Assembly (NCBI GenBank): GCA_965194535.1
Contig: OZ239145.1
Location: 186,001-250,000, forward strand
Direction of reading: 5' to 3'
Length of the DNA: 64,000 bases
Source of the DNA: Verrucolacustris abundans
Lineage (GTDB): Bacteria; Verrucomicrobiota; Verrucomicrobiia; Methylacidiphilales; Verrucolacustridaceae
The position numbers and the translations under genes were made by a program. Position 1 is the stretch's first letter. Each line of letters begins with the position of its first letter. A model generated the notes under the pieces. That model was given only the letters and a program-made list of their open reading frames with translations. It was not told the origin of the DNA and made no database searches. Below are positions 25,680-34,282 of this stretch, piece by piece.

Positions 25680-25952
25680 ATGAAGCAGTTGGGAAAAGTT
25701 CTCCTTGGGATGCTGTTGGGAAGCGCCTTGGGGGTGGTTTCTGTGAGGGCATGTCCGACCTGTAAGGATAGTTTTACGAAGGAGGATTCTGCCAACGGGA
25801 CAAAGCTTGTTGCGAAAGGTCTAAATTCGACGGGGTTAGGGTTTGGTTGGAGTGTGCTTTTCATGTTGGCGGCGCCTGCGTCGGTTGCGAGTGGGTTGGT
25901 TTGGCTTGTGGTGACAAATGGTCGGAGTGGGTCCGGGGATAAACTCTCCTGA
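25680..25952 (+). CDS. small exported or membrane protein with CPTC motif
   Basis: This 90-residue protein has a signal peptide ending near VRACPTCK, a short hydrophilic middle with Lys/Asp/Ser, and a C-terminal membrane helix (about 55-80). The Cys pair just after the signal suggests metal or haem binding or a lipoprotein-like start. It overlaps neither neighbour's preferred start. Function is unknown; a link to the SOUL and YHYH proteins further on is only positional. Confidence 0.65.
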   Translation: MKQLGKVLLGMLLGSALGVVSVRACPTCKDSFTKEDSANGTKLVAKGLNSTGLGFGWSVLFMLAAPASVASGLVWLVVTNGRSGSGDKLS

Positions 25953-25974
25953 TCACGGTTTGCGGGGCGAGCGA

Positions 25975-27003
25975 ATGACCCTGCGAGAATTTTCCAAACT
26001 GTCGGGGCCGGCCAAAGGGGCGGTGCGGGCTCAACTCATCGCCAGGAAGGAGCAAACGGCGAGAAACGGCAAACCGTTTTTGAGGGTGGAGTTGGCGGAT
26101 GAGACGGAGCGGTTGGGACTGAATCTGTTTTCGGGTTCGAGTGCGTATGAGTATTTCGCAACGGCAGAGATTGGGGAGTGTTTGGAACTGACGGGAGTAT
26201 TTGGGCCGAGTGATTACGGGCCGAATGTGGAGGGGCCATCCGCGCGGGGGTTGAAGCCGAATGAGGTGGAGGCTTTTTTTGACGGGGGTGAGGAGAGAAA
26301 AGCGCAAATTCAGAAAGCGTGGGATAGCTGTTTTCAGTGGGCTGGGGAGATGCAGGATCCAAGGCTACGATGGGTGTGCCAGAGGGCTTTGGAGAAGTAT
26401 GCGGAGAAGTGGAGGAGGGCAGCCGCGGCCAGAAAAAATCATCACGCTCGGCGGGGAGGATTGATGGATCATACGACACAGATGTGGCGAGTGGCGCGTA
26501 CTTTGGCGCCGCTTTATCCGGAGGTGGATGGAGATCTGTTGGCAGCAGGGGTGCTTTTTCACGATATTGGAAAACTTTGGGAGAACGATACGGGGGAGAG
26601 AGGGTTTGGATCGGTGCCGAGTCGGCGGGGAGAGATGATTGGGCATATTTCGTTAGGGGTGGAGGTGGCAAATGCGCTGTGGCGGGAGGGTGAGGCGGCG
26701 GAGGGGAAGGCTTGGGGTGAGTTAAAGCCTAGTTCTGAGGAGTTGCGGGATCATCTGTTACATCTGATCGCGTCGCACCATGGGACGAAGGAGTTTGGAT
26801 CTCCCGTCGCACCCAAAACACCTGAGGCGTTTCTGTTGCACCATATCGACAATATCGATGCGAAGATGGAGATGCTGCGGTTGAGCTACGCGCGAGGAAA
26901 AGGGGACGGAGCAGGATTGGTAGAGGCGCACCGGCCTTTAGAGGGACCGCTACCGTGGCCGATTAGTGGGAGGGTGGTGTCACCCGGAGAGGTGGCTCCT
27001 TGA
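25975..27003 (+). CDS. HD-domain phosphohydrolase with N-terminal OB fold (YhaM-like)
   Basis: About 342 residues. The first 90 form an OB-fold-like nucleic-acid-binding domain; the rest is an HD domain with HARRGGLMDHTTQM, AGVLFHDIGKLWE and LIASHHGTKEFGS as metal-binding motifs. The layout matches YhaM-type 3'-5' exoribonucleases. ATG 25975 is preferred; the GTG upstream at 25918 would overlap the previous gene. The stop overlaps the TTG start of the SOUL gene. Confidence 0.8.
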   Translation: MTLREFSKLSGPAKGAVRAQLIARKEQTARNGKPFLRVELADETERLGLNLFSGSSAYEYFATAEIGECLELTGVFGPSDYGPNVEGPSARGLKPNEVEAFFDGGEERKAQIQKAWDSCFQWAGEMQDPRLRWVCQRALEKYAEKWRRAAAARKNHHARRGGLMDHTTQMWRVARTLAPLYPEVDGDLLAAGVLFHDIGKLWENDTGERGFGSVPSRRGEMIGHISLGVEVANALWREGEAAEGKAWGELKPSSEELRDHLLHLIASHHGTKEFGSPVAPKTPEAFLLHHIDNIDAKMEMLRLSYARGKGDGAGLVEAHRPLEGPLPWPISGRVVSPGEVAP

Positions 27004-27545
27004 AGTTTTTGGTTTTGGCTTTTGTTGGTGTTGGGGGGCTGTTTGGATTCAACGCAATGGCTTACGAAGCAGCGTATCCGATGACGGAACCGGGAATTTG
27101 CGAGATCAAGACGTTGCCGGCGGGGGTGGTGTTAAAGGCGAGGTCGAGTAAGGAGTATTTTTCGGAGAACAACGGGCTTTTTAGGCGGTTGTTCGAGGCG
27201 ATTCAGAAGAATCAGGTGCCGATGACGACCCCGGTCGAAGCGGAAATACGGCCTGGAACGATGATTTTTTATCTCGATCCGAAATCGGCGCAACGATCGA
27301 ACCTGATTCTTGAGAGAGGGGTGGAGAGGTTGGCGGTGCAGGAGAGAGTCGTGGCATCGGTGGGAATTCGGGGTGGATATTCGAAAGAGAGTTTTGAGGA
27401 AAATTCAAAAAAGCTGATGGATTGGGTTCGAAGTCAACCCGGTTGGAAAGTGGCAGGGGAACCCTATGCGGTGTACTGGAACAGTCCTTTTATGATCTGG
27501 TTTCTTAAGAGATCTGAGGTGCATCTCCCTGTCCAAAAGGGATAA
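27000..27545 (+). CDS. SOUL-family haem-binding-like protein, exported
   Basis: This 181-residue protein has an N-terminal signal peptide (LVLAFVGVGGLFGFNAMA) and a SOUL/HBP fold recognised by KNQVPMTTPVEAEI, the SKEYFSEN strand and the C-terminal YAVYWNSPFMIWFLKRSEV. The family binds haem or porphyrin in animals and plants; bacterial members have no established role. The TTG start lies inside the stop of the HD-domain gene, so coupling is likely. Confidence 0.85.
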   Translation: MKFLVLAFVGVGGLFGFNAMAYEAAYPMTEPGICEIKTLPAGVVLKARSSKEYFSENNGLFRRLFEAIQKNQVPMTTPVEAEIRPGTMIFYLDPKSAQRSNLILERGVERLAVQERVVASVGIRGGYSKESFEENSKKLMDWVRSQPGWKVAGEPYAVYWNSPFMIWFLKRSEVHLPVQKG

Positions 27546-27608
27546 GAAACCTTAAGAATATATTTTCAGGGAACCGAACCCTTTTGCTCTATCATCAGTT
27601 TAATCCAT

Positions 27609-28730
27609 ATGAACAAAGCTCTTTTGAGGTGGGGAGGCTTGATTTTGGCGGGTCATTTATATGGGCATCCGGGGCATGTGGAGGATGTGAGCACGGCTGC
27701 GGGGGGAGCGTCGGGATTGCCGCCCTCTGAGGTAAGAATTTCGGAACAGGGTGGATATCGAGTGATTCAAGCGAATGGGGTGCCGAATCATGAGATCGGT
27801 CAATTTCCTGGGCCTGGATGTCCTAACGCGGCCTCGGCGCAGAGTTACAGTTTCCGCATGCCTCTTCAGCCCAAAACCAATGCCACTTTCACAAAACTGA
27901 AACAGCAGGCGATTGGCGTGGCGTTGAATGGAGTCCCTTTTGATCCTGGAACGGCGGAGTATTGGAAAAACGATCGAACTTCTGGATGGCATATTGAGGC
28001 GATTGGTGGTGGAAAAAGTTTAGGACTGGATCGGAACCTTGCTCACGTTCAGCCGAACGGGGCGTATCACTACCACGGAATTCCTACGGGGCTTCTTGCA
28101 ACTATGAGCGAACAGAAAGAACCCAAGTTGATCGGGTATGCTGCGGACGGGTTCCCGATCTATGCGCAGACTTCACAAAACAGATCGAGTTATCAGTTAA
28201 AAAAAGGATCTCGCCCCTCAGGGGCGGCCGGGCCCGGGGGAACCTACGACGGGACTTATGAAGCGGACTATGAGTTTGTCCAAGGCTCGGGGGATCTGGA
28301 TGAGGCGAATGGAAAAACTGGGGTGACCTCCGAATATCCGGGAGGGACTTACTACTATGTGGCCACTGCGGGATTTCCTTTTTACCCGCGGATGCTGAAA
28401 GGAACTCCCGACGCGAGCTTTCATCGAGGACCGCCCGGAGGGGGGCCTGGTGGGGGCAGTCAGATGAAGGGGGTAGGTGGGTCTGGGGGACAACAAGGGG
28501 GAAAATCTGGAGGTATGGGGCAGGCGGCCGGAGGAAATCCGATTCAGAAATTTGATAAAAATGGAGATGGGAAAATTTCGATGGAGGAAGCGCCTCCGCC
28601 GATGAAGGCCAATTTTTCCCAGCATGACACCAATGGGGATGGATGGATCGATGCGGAAGAGGCGAAGTCTCTACCAACTCCTAGAGGGCAAGGAGGTGGG
28701 CCTGGAGGCGGAGGCCAACCTCCGCAGTGA
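27609..28730 (+). CDS. secreted YHYH-domain protein with two EF-hands
   Basis: This 373-residue protein has a short signal peptide. The YHYH domain (about 40-265) contains GAYHYHGIPTG and YAADGFPIYAQT. A Gly-rich linker leads to two EF-hand-like calcium loops, KFDKNGDGKISMEEA and HDTNGDGWIDAEEA, and a Gly/Pro-rich tail. The next gene has the same layout. The role of YHYH proteins is not established; secretion and calcium binding are inferred. It overlaps the next start by 4 bases. Confidence 0.85.
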   Translation: MNKALLRWGGLILAGHLYGHPGHVEDVSTAAGGASGLPPSEVRISEQGGYRVIQANGVPNHEIGQFPGPGCPNAASAQSYSFRMPLQPKTNATFTKLKQQAIGVALNGVPFDPGTAEYWKNDRTSGWHIEAIGGGKSLGLDRNLAHVQPNGAYHYHGIPTGLLATMSEQKEPKLIGYAADGFPIYAQTSQNRSSYQLKKGSRPSGAAGPGGTYDGTYEADYEFVQGSGDLDEANGKTGVTSEYPGGTYYYVATAGFPFYPRMLKGTPDASFHRGPPGGGPGGGSQMKGVGGSGGQQGGKSGGMGQAAGGNPIQKFDKNGDGKISMEEAPPPMKANFSQHDTNGDGWIDAEEAKSLPTPRGQGGGPGGGGQPPQ

Positions 28731-30109
28731 CAGCTTTTCGATTTATTCTTATCCTTATTTTTGGTTGGGTGGGATTGGCTTCCGCGCATCGGATCGAAGA
28801 TGCGGATTATCAAGCGATGAAAAAGAAGTCATCTGCCCAGGCGGGTCCAGCCCCGAAAACTGCCGAACCCTTTTTGAAGTTTCCTGAAGCTGCTCTTGTG
28901 GATTGGGATGAAAAGTATCTCTATGTGGGATCGGATGGGTTGCCTGACCATCCGATGATGGTGGGAATTACGGCGTGGCAGCAACAGGTGCCACTTCCCC
29001 AGTCGTATTATTTAGGAAATGCTTGGTCGATTCCTCTCAATCCAGTTCCCGCGAAAGTTGGGATGTCTGCCAAGACGAACTTCTTTAGAGGGGCGATTGC
29101 TGTGGCGGCGAACGGAATTCCGATATTCAATCCGATCAAGAACGATGGGAGGACCGACACCTATTTGGCGGGGGAGCTAGATGAGTATGGAGGGCACTGT
29201 GGTCGGGCGGATGATTATCACTACCATGTTGCCCCTTGGCATCTGGCCGAAAAACTGGGGCCGAATTTGCCTTTGGCTTATGCACTAGATGGATATCCGA
29301 TTTACGGCCTGAAAGAGGCGGATGGAGGAGAGGTGAGCGGGCTTGACTCGTTTCACGGTCACACGAATGCGTCAGGGGAGTATCACTATCACGCAAGTAA
29401 AAGTTACCCCTATATCAACGGGGGATTTCACGGAGAGGTATCGATCGGTGGAGGGCAAGTGGAGCCTCAACCCAGCGCCAATCCAGTGAGGCAGGCAGGT
29501 GAGCCTTTGCCTGGGGCGAAGATTACTGGATTTATTATGTCCGCGGATAAGAAGAAGTATCAGTTGGAGTACAAGCAGGGAGGCAAGACCGGCTCGGTGA
29601 ACTATGAGATTCTTTCCGACGGGAATGTACACTTCACTTTCAAGAGTCCAGACGGGAAGATTTCTGAATCAACGAGTGAGAAAGGAAAACAGAGGAAGGG
29701 TGGTGATCGGCCGCCTCCTCCGCCAGATGAGAGGCAGCGGGGAGGCCCTTCACAAAAAGAGGGAAATGGACAACCCCGTAAGCCATGGATTGAAAATCAT
29801 CTAACGGAAATGGATGGGAACCAGGATGGTAAACTGAGTCAGGAGGAGATGATGCTGGAGGTTAATAAGACTTTTAGCGGCTACGACGCGGATCGAGACG
29901 GGAAGATTAGTCAGGGGGAGGCGAATGGGCCGGGGGTGCGGTCGTCTATGGCTGGATTTGTGAAACAACATTTTTCCGAGTCAGATGGGAATAGCAACGA
30001 AACAATTTCTTTGGAGGAGTTAAAGGCGGTAGCGATGAAGATGTGGGATAAGTATTCGCAGGGGGAGGGCTTTTCATTTCCTCGTCCTCCCTCTTTGGAA
30101 AAACCGTGA
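28727..30109 (+). CDS. secreted YHYH-domain protein with EF-hands (paralogue of the previous gene)
   Basis: This 460-residue protein has a signal peptide (FILILIFGWVGLASA), a YHYH domain with DDYHYHVAPWHL, YALDGYPIYGL and GEYHYHASKSYPY, a small beta domain (about 265-325), and three EF-hand-like loops: MDGNQDGKLSQEE, YDADRDGKISQGE and the degenerate SDGNSNETISLEE. The GTG start is in the GTGA overlap with the previous gene, so the pair is translationally coupled. The duplication suggests a shared extracellular job; the ligand is unknown. Confidence 0.85.
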   Translation: MTAFRFILILIFGWVGLASAHRIEDADYQAMKKKSSAQAGPAPKTAEPFLKFPEAALVDWDEKYLYVGSDGLPDHPMMVGITAWQQQVPLPQSYYLGNAWSIPLNPVPAKVGMSAKTNFFRGAIAVAANGIPIFNPIKNDGRTDTYLAGELDEYGGHCGRADDYHYHVAPWHLAEKLGPNLPLAYALDGYPIYGLKEADGGEVSGLDSFHGHTNASGEYHYHASKSYPYINGGFHGEVSIGGGQVEPQPSANPVRQAGEPLPGAKITGFIMSADKKKYQLEYKQGGKTGSVNYEILSDGNVHFTFKSPDGKISESTSEKGKQRKGGDRPPPPPDERQRGGPSQKEGNGQPRKPWIENHLTEMDGNQDGKLSQEEMMLEVNKTFSGYDADRDGKISQGEANGPGVRSSMAGFVKQHFSESDGNSNETISLEELKAVAMKMWDKYSQGEGFSFPRPPSLEKP

Positions 30110-30121
30110 ATCGAATTTTGT

Positions 30122-30574
30122 TTAAGGAAGGAGTTTGCCGACGAGGGCACTGAGAGCCCTGTTGTCAGCTCGGCCAGCGGCTTTTGTCTGGCAGGCTTTC
30201 ATCACGGCACCCATTGCCTTTTTGTCCGTCGCACCCAGTTCGGCAATGACCGCTTTCACCAGTTTTTCAAGATCGGCTTCGGACATGGCGGCAGGTAGGT
30301 AGGCTTCGAGAATTTTCATCTCGGCCTTTTCTTTGGTGGCCTGATCGGGACGGCCGCCTTTTTCGAATGCTTCAATCGAGTCCTGACGTTTTTTAATCTC
30401 TTTACGTACCGCAGCCAGAACGTCTTCATCTTTTGCCTCACCCTCTGCACCGTACTTTTCGATCACAGCATACTTCATGGCAGACTTGAGCATTCGGAGA
30501 ACACCGAGACGATCGGCATCCTTGGACTTCATGGCTTCTTTGATCTGTTCGTCGATTTTAAGGGCTAGGGACAT
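30122..30574 (-). CDS. GatB/YqeY domain protein
   Basis: About 150 residues, all helical, with the YqeY text MKSKDADRLGVLRMLKSAMKYA, KRQDSIEAFEKGGRPDQ and GAVMKACQTKAAGRADNRAL. The domain is related to the tail of amidotransferase subunit GatB and is thought to bind tRNA, but YqeY itself has no proven function. ATG 30574 is preferred; a TTG four codons upstream is in frame. It is convergent with the YHYH pair. Confidence 0.9.
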   Translation of the reverse strand: MSLALKIDEQIKEAMKSKDADRLGVLRMLKSAMKYAVIEKYGAEGEAKDEDVLAAVRKEIKKRQDSIEAFEKGGRPDQATKEKAEMKILEAYLPAAMSEADLEKLVKAVIAELGATDKKAMGAVMKACQTKAAGRADNRALSALVGKLLP

Positions 30575-30660
30575 GTTTCTACTCAACCAGCCAGCAAGCA
30601 GGGGTCAAACGGTAAGCACACAATCTTTGCGAGACGGCATAAGGATGGATAGAGTGAGGG

Positions 30661-32172
30661 ATGCGTTTTCTGCCCCAAAGTCTAGAGGCCCGATTGGCTT
30701 TAGGCTGGATTGGGGTTATCACACTGTTCCGGTTGTGGTTTGCGCCTCATTTAGATCTGGTGGGAGATGAGGCGCACTACTGGGAGTGCGGGCGTTCTTT
30801 GGATTGGAATCATTATGGGAAGGGGCCGGGGGCGGCGTTTGTCATTCGTGTCTTCACAGTTTTGTTGGGAGACCATGTTTGGGCGCTCCGTCTTCCGGCC
30901 GTTCTGCTTTCGGCGGGGACAGGTTGGCTCATTTTCTTGTTAGGCCGAAAACTTTATAGCGAGCGGGTTGGGCTCGTGGCCGTAGTCGCGGCATCTCTTA
31001 TGCCCCTCTTTGCGATTGGCAGCATTCTAATGACGATCGATCCGCTGAGCGTCTTTTTTTGGGCGGCTGCTGCACTCTCTTTTTGGGAAGGGGTGCAGAC
31101 AGGGAAAAAGAGGTTTTGGATTCTGACTGGGTTATGGATTGGGCTGGGATTCCAGGCCAAATATACCAATGCAGCGGAGCTTATATCCTTTGCTCTTTTT
31201 CTTTTGATCGTGCCCTCCAAGCGAAAGCTCCTGTATTCAGGAAAAATGGTGCTTCTGCTTGGAACCTTTGTGCTCTTGGCCCTGCCGATCGTTTTTTGGA
31301 ATGCCTTTTATGGCTGGATCACAGCCATGCATGTGTTTGAGGGTGGGGATCTGAATCGAGGGTTTCAGCTGAATTGGGGAAAATTTGCGGGGTTTTGGCT
31401 TCTACAGGCGATTGTGGTTTCTCCTCTGCTCTTTGTTCTAATGCTTGTGGGTGCGATACGGCCCGTGAGCACAAAGTTTGGAGACGAAGGGAAAAAATAT
31501 CTGCTTACCCTTTTCTGGCCTCTCTTTTTGGCTTACGCGTGGATCAGCTTTAATAAGACAGCCAATGGAAATTGGACGGCTCCTGCTCTCGTGGCGGGGC
31601 TTCTTTTGGGTGCAGGTTGGGCGGTTCAGAAATGGGATGAGAGAAAGATGGTATGGCGGTGGGTCATAGCAGTCGCCTTGCTAATCGGGTTTGTGGAGAC
31701 GGCGCTCCTGCACGACTTTCTTCCGCTTCATTTTAAAAACAATCCACTGGATCGTGCCAAGGGTTGGGCAGACTTGGCAGGGGAAGCGGAGAAAGTGCGA
31801 AAAAGAATCGGTGCAGACTTTGTTGTGGCGGATGAGTATCAGACCGCGAGTCTGCTCTCCTTTTATCTGCCGGATCAGCCACGGACTTTTACTCCTGACT
31901 GGCCTCAAATGATGACCCAGTACTCGATCTGGCCCAGCTATCGGGAGAAGTTTCCTAATGGTAGTACAGGTTTGTATGTGGCTGAGCAGCCCAACCCTTT
32001 GCCACCGATCGCGCGAGACTTTGAGACCGTTCGTGTGGTCGGTACCTATCGCAGATCGACGTGGGGAAAGCCAACAGGGCCTACCTTCCATTTTTACGAG
32101 TGTTGGGGGCTGAAGAGTGGACAACCTACCACGTGGCAGGACAGGCTGGAGTATACCCGAAAGAACCCGTGA
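30661..32172 (+). CDS. family-39-type membrane glycosyltransferase (ArnT/PMT-like)
   Basis: This 503-residue protein has about 11-12 predicted membrane helices and the first-loop acidic motif GDEAHYW (D36, E37) of GT39/PMT_2 enzymes, which move sugars from polyprenyl-phosphate carriers to lipid A, proteins or glycans at the periplasmic face. The C-terminal soluble domain (about 370-503) is typical. It overlaps the LptF/G-type permease by 4 bases, so envelope lipid or LPS modification is a reasonable inference. Confidence 0.85.
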   Translation: MRFLPQSLEARLALGWIGVITLFRLWFAPHLDLVGDEAHYWECGRSLDWNHYGKGPGAAFVIRVFTVLLGDHVWALRLPAVLLSAGTGWLIFLLGRKLYSERVGLVAVVAASLMPLFAIGSILMTIDPLSVFFWAAAALSFWEGVQTGKKRFWILTGLWIGLGFQAKYTNAAELISFALFLLIVPSKRKLLYSGKMVLLLGTFVLLALPIVFWNAFYGWITAMHVFEGGDLNRGFQLNWGKFAGFWLLQAIVVSPLLFVLMLVGAIRPVSTKFGDEGKKYLLTLFWPLFLAYAWISFNKTANGNWTAPALVAGLLLGAGWAVQKWDERKMVWRWVIAVALLIGFVETALLHDFLPLHFKNNPLDRAKGWADLAGEAEKVRKRIGADFVVADEYQTASLLSFYLPDQPRTFTPDWPQMMTQYSIWPSYREKFPNGSTGLYVAEQPNPLPPIARDFETVRVVGTYRRSTWGKPTGPTFHFYECWGLKSGQPTTWQDRLEYTRKNP

Positions 32173-33290
32173 GAATCCTTTATCGCTATTTGACGGGCCA
32201 AATGATGGCTGCCACAGCGGGTGCGGTGGCTGTGTTGTCGTTGATTATTGTTTTAGGAAACGCCTTCAAGCAGATCTTTGAACTTCTCGTAAACGACGAG
32301 CTCCCGATCTCGCTCATTTTCAAAATGGTAGGCTTGCTCATTCCGCAGGCTCTGACTTTTACCATGCCGTGGGGGATTCTGGTGGCGGCTCTCATTGTTT
32401 TTGGGCGCATGTCGCAAGACTTGGAACTGCAGGCAATTCGCGCTGCGGGTATCGGTCTGGTTCCGCTGGTCGCGCCGGTGATCCTTTTCGGGCTATTCTT
32501 ATCGGCTGTATGTTTTTATAACAACGCGGTAGTCGTGCCGATGACTCTGCAGAAGTTTAAGTCCGTTCTTCTCGATATTGGACGAGATAATCCTGCCTTT
32601 CTGATTCGGGCGGGAGAGGCGATGGATCGGTTTCCTGGGTACCGTATTTACATAGGAAAAAAGAACGGCACCGACTTGTCCGATATTAATATCTGGGAGC
32701 TGGACCCGAATGGAGTGCCAAGAAGGAATATTCGAGCCGAAAAGGGCTCGCTCTCTGCCGATCTGGATGACTTAAGTTTGACGATCACGCTCCAGAAAGC
32801 ACGGCAGGAGGAGAGGGGAGAGAACGCAGCGGATTTGAATGGTATCCGTGCTGGGTTGAGTGCGGATCAGTTGCCGTTAAAAATCTCTCTTCGCAGTTTT
32901 TTGAATCCTGACGACATGAAGGATATTCGAATTGCGGGGTTGGGAGATCTGACGAACAGGATCCTAAGTCCGGTTGAGGGCTATGTGGATCCCAAGCAGA
33001 TGTATCCGATGCTGACGGAAATGCAGAAAAGGATCAGTTTTGCTTTGGCACCCTTCACCCTTTTGTTGGTGGGAATTCCCTTGGGAATTCGTGTTCAAAG
33101 AAAGGAGACCTCGGTTGGAGTAGTCATCAGCTTCTTTTTGGTGATGGCCTACTATGCGTTGATCCTTCTGGCCGAGGGATTGAAGAATCGGGGAGGAGCA
33201 TACCCGGAGTTGATTGTCTGGATGCCCAACTTATTGCTGCAGGGTTATGGATTCTTCCTTCTCTGGCGAGCGAACTTTCAGCAGAGCTAA
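32169..33290 (+). CDS. LptF/LptG-family (YjgP/YjgQ) permease
   Basis: This 373-residue inner-membrane protein has a periplasmic beta domain between three N-terminal and three C-terminal helices. Family text includes MPWGILVAALIVFGRMSQDLELQAIRAAGI near the start and RISFALAPFTLLLVGIPLG near the end. LptF and LptG with LptB form the ATP-driven LPS extractor. A second member lies at 56010-57197. Which one is LptF and which LptG cannot be told by eye. GTG 32169 overlaps the glycosyltransferase stop (GTGA). Confidence 0.88.
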   Translation: MRILYRYLTGQMMAATAGAVAVLSLIIVLGNAFKQIFELLVNDELPISLIFKMVGLLIPQALTFTMPWGILVAALIVFGRMSQDLELQAIRAAGIGLVPLVAPVILFGLFLSAVCFYNNAVVVPMTLQKFKSVLLDIGRDNPAFLIRAGEAMDRFPGYRIYIGKKNGTDLSDINIWELDPNGVPRRNIRAEKGSLSADLDDLSLTITLQKARQEERGENAADLNGIRAGLSADQLPLKISLRSFLNPDDMKDIRIAGLGDLTNRILSPVEGYVDPKQMYPMLTEMQKRISFALAPFTLLLVGIPLGIRVQRKETSVGVVISFFLVMAYYALILLAEGLKNRGGAYPELIVWMPNLLLQGYGFFLLWRANFQQS

Positions 33291-33302
33291 CTGTATTAAA
33301 AA

Positions 33303-33337
33303 GAAGAGCGGGCCCCGGTTGTGGGACCCGCTCTCTT
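33303..33337 (+). terminator. intrinsic terminator between convergent genes
   Basis: GAGCGGG...CCC...GGG...CCCGCTC (33306-33333) forms a strong interrupted stem followed by CTCTTTTC, with an A-run on the other side. It can serve both the LptF/G gene and the small minus-strand gene. Confidence 0.8.
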
Positions 33338-33341
33338 TTCA

Positions 33342-33584
33342 TCAGGTGGTGTGGATGCCCTCCTCCTCAAGGTGGTTGAAGAGTGTGTTTCTGCGTTCTC
33401 GTGCTTCACGCAGGTTTCGGGTTTCGAGTGAAACTCGGACCCGACGTTTCGTGTAGTCCGCTTGGTGGACAGTGTAGTGAATCCACCAGGTGCCGTGGTT
33501 ATTCCAGAGGTGATGATCCGGATTTTCCGAATCGATTTTGATGCTGAGGGTAGCCCAGGGGGCTTCAAGGGTTGCTGTGCTCAT
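33342..33584 (-). CDS. small protein resembling a tyrosine-recombinase arm domain
   Basis: About 80 residues. GTWWIHYTVHQADYTKRRVR followed by SLETRNLREARERR resembles the N-terminal arm-type DNA-binding module of phage integrases (a WW-x-Y strand, then an S-L-x-T-x-x-x-x-E-A-x-x-x-R helix), but no catalytic domain follows. The ATG at 33584 is preceded by AAAGGAG that lies in the loop of a hairpin. A longer reading to 33776 would run through the structured leader and is rejected. A DNA-binding role is an inference. Confidence 0.65.
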   Translation of the reverse strand: MSTATLEAPWATLSIKIDSENPDHHLWNNHGTWWIHYTVHQADYTKRRVRVSLETRNLREARERRNTLFNHLEEEGIHTT

Positions 33585-33587
33585 GTT

Positions 33588-33620
33588 GATGCGTCTCCTT
33601 TGATTGACGCATCCCGATGC
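33588..33620 (-). promoter_or_regulatory. ribosome-binding-site hairpin with competing alternative
   Basis: On the minus strand GATGCGTC (33606-33613) pairs with GACGCATC (33588-33595), leaving the AAAGGA of the ribosome-binding site in the loop and the ATG 3 bases after the stem. The upstream GCAT (33617-33620) could instead pair with ATGC (33609-33612), so the two hairpins are mutually exclusive. Confidence 0.5.
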
Positions 33621-33624
33621 GGGC

Positions 33625-33802
33625 ACAAAAAACCGCCGACACATTCCTGTGCGGGCGGTTGGCCTGCGGAGAACTTTGTTCGAGTCAGGATCTTCCTGTC
33701 TCGCACATCGGAAAAGGACCTTGGGTCTTTTTCCAGCCACCGTGGGTTTCTCCAGCCCCGGTTGGCGGACCTCCATCTTGCGACGGAAGTACTCGGAATG
33801 CT
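33625..33802 (-). ncRNA. candidate structured RNA or leader with intrinsic terminator
   Basis: Minus-strand promoter elements TTGACC (33831-33836) and TAATTT (33809-33814), spaced by 16 bases, would start a transcript near 33802. It folds into a closing helix GGAGAA/TTCTCC (33748-33753 with 33668-33673) around two hairpins: GGAAAAAGACC/GGTCCTTTTCC (33710-33734) and CGAGACAGGA/TCCTGACTCG (33681-33703). It ends in a terminator AACCGCC/GGCGGTT (33631-33660) with six T. It could be a free small RNA or an attenuating leader of the gene at 33342. It does not match any motif I know. Confidence 0.5.
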
Positions 33803-33872
33803 GGGTTTAAATTAATCAATCCGCAGGGCAGGTCAAGCCCTTGGAGATTTTATGACACACGGGGTTCCGGGG

Positions 33873-34205
33873 TTATGCAGCTGGCTTTTTTGCGGTATCG
33901 AGCTCTTTGAGATATTTGTCGGGATTCTTGTTGAAGGATTTGACGCAACCTTTGCAGCAAAAACGGATCAACCGGCCCTCGTACAAAGCATCCACTGTTT
34001 CGCCCATGCCTCCCAAGCCATCGTGTGAGACAACACAGGTCGTGAGAGGATAGCTTTTGGCCAGATCGGAAGCTTTTGCCTTATCTTCAGGAGTTTTGAC
34101 GATCTGGGCAGATTTCTGTACAGGCGATTTGTTTTCTTCGGACTGGCCCAAGGTGAATGAGGCAAGGAGAAGGCAAGTGAGGAGGAGATAAGGTTTTAAT
34201 TTCAT
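33873..34205 (-). CDS. exported YHS/TRASH-like metal-binding protein
   Basis: This 110-residue protein has an N-terminal signal peptide (MKLKPYLLLTCLLLASFTLG) and a C-terminal metal-site pattern FCCKGCVKSFNKNPDKYLKEL, close to the YHS domain of copper and heavy-metal proteins. A second Cys/His region, TTCVVSHDGLGGMGE, lies before it. It is part of a group of small Cys-rich exported proteins between 33873 and 35149. Confidence 0.75.
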   Translation of the reverse strand: MKLKPYLLLTCLLLASFTLGQSEENKSPVQKSAQIVKTPEDKAKASDLAKSYPLTTCVVSHDGLGGMGETVDALYEGRLIRFCCKGCVKSFNKNPDKYLKELDTAKKPAA

Positions 34206-34282
34206 TTCATTATTCTGGACTTAATCCCTCCTGAGGCAAGTGGGGCATTTGCTTTTTCGCATATGAGCAGTACGTATTACTT

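Noticed and set aside
27569..27597. ECF-type promoter (GGGAACC ... TATCATC) before the YHYH pair
   Set aside because: The spacing is short for this class, and the same bases form a weak AGGG/CCCT hairpin; evidence is too thin.
33342..33776. 144-residue minus-strand reading of the small arm-like protein
   Set aside because: The first 64 codons coincide with a promoter-like, hairpin-rich leader and terminator; only the part from 33584 has a ribosome-binding site and protein-like composition.
33625..33802. 6S, SRP, tmRNA or RNase P RNA
   Set aside because: Size alone fits 6S, but none of the conserved motifs of these RNAs is visible on either strand.
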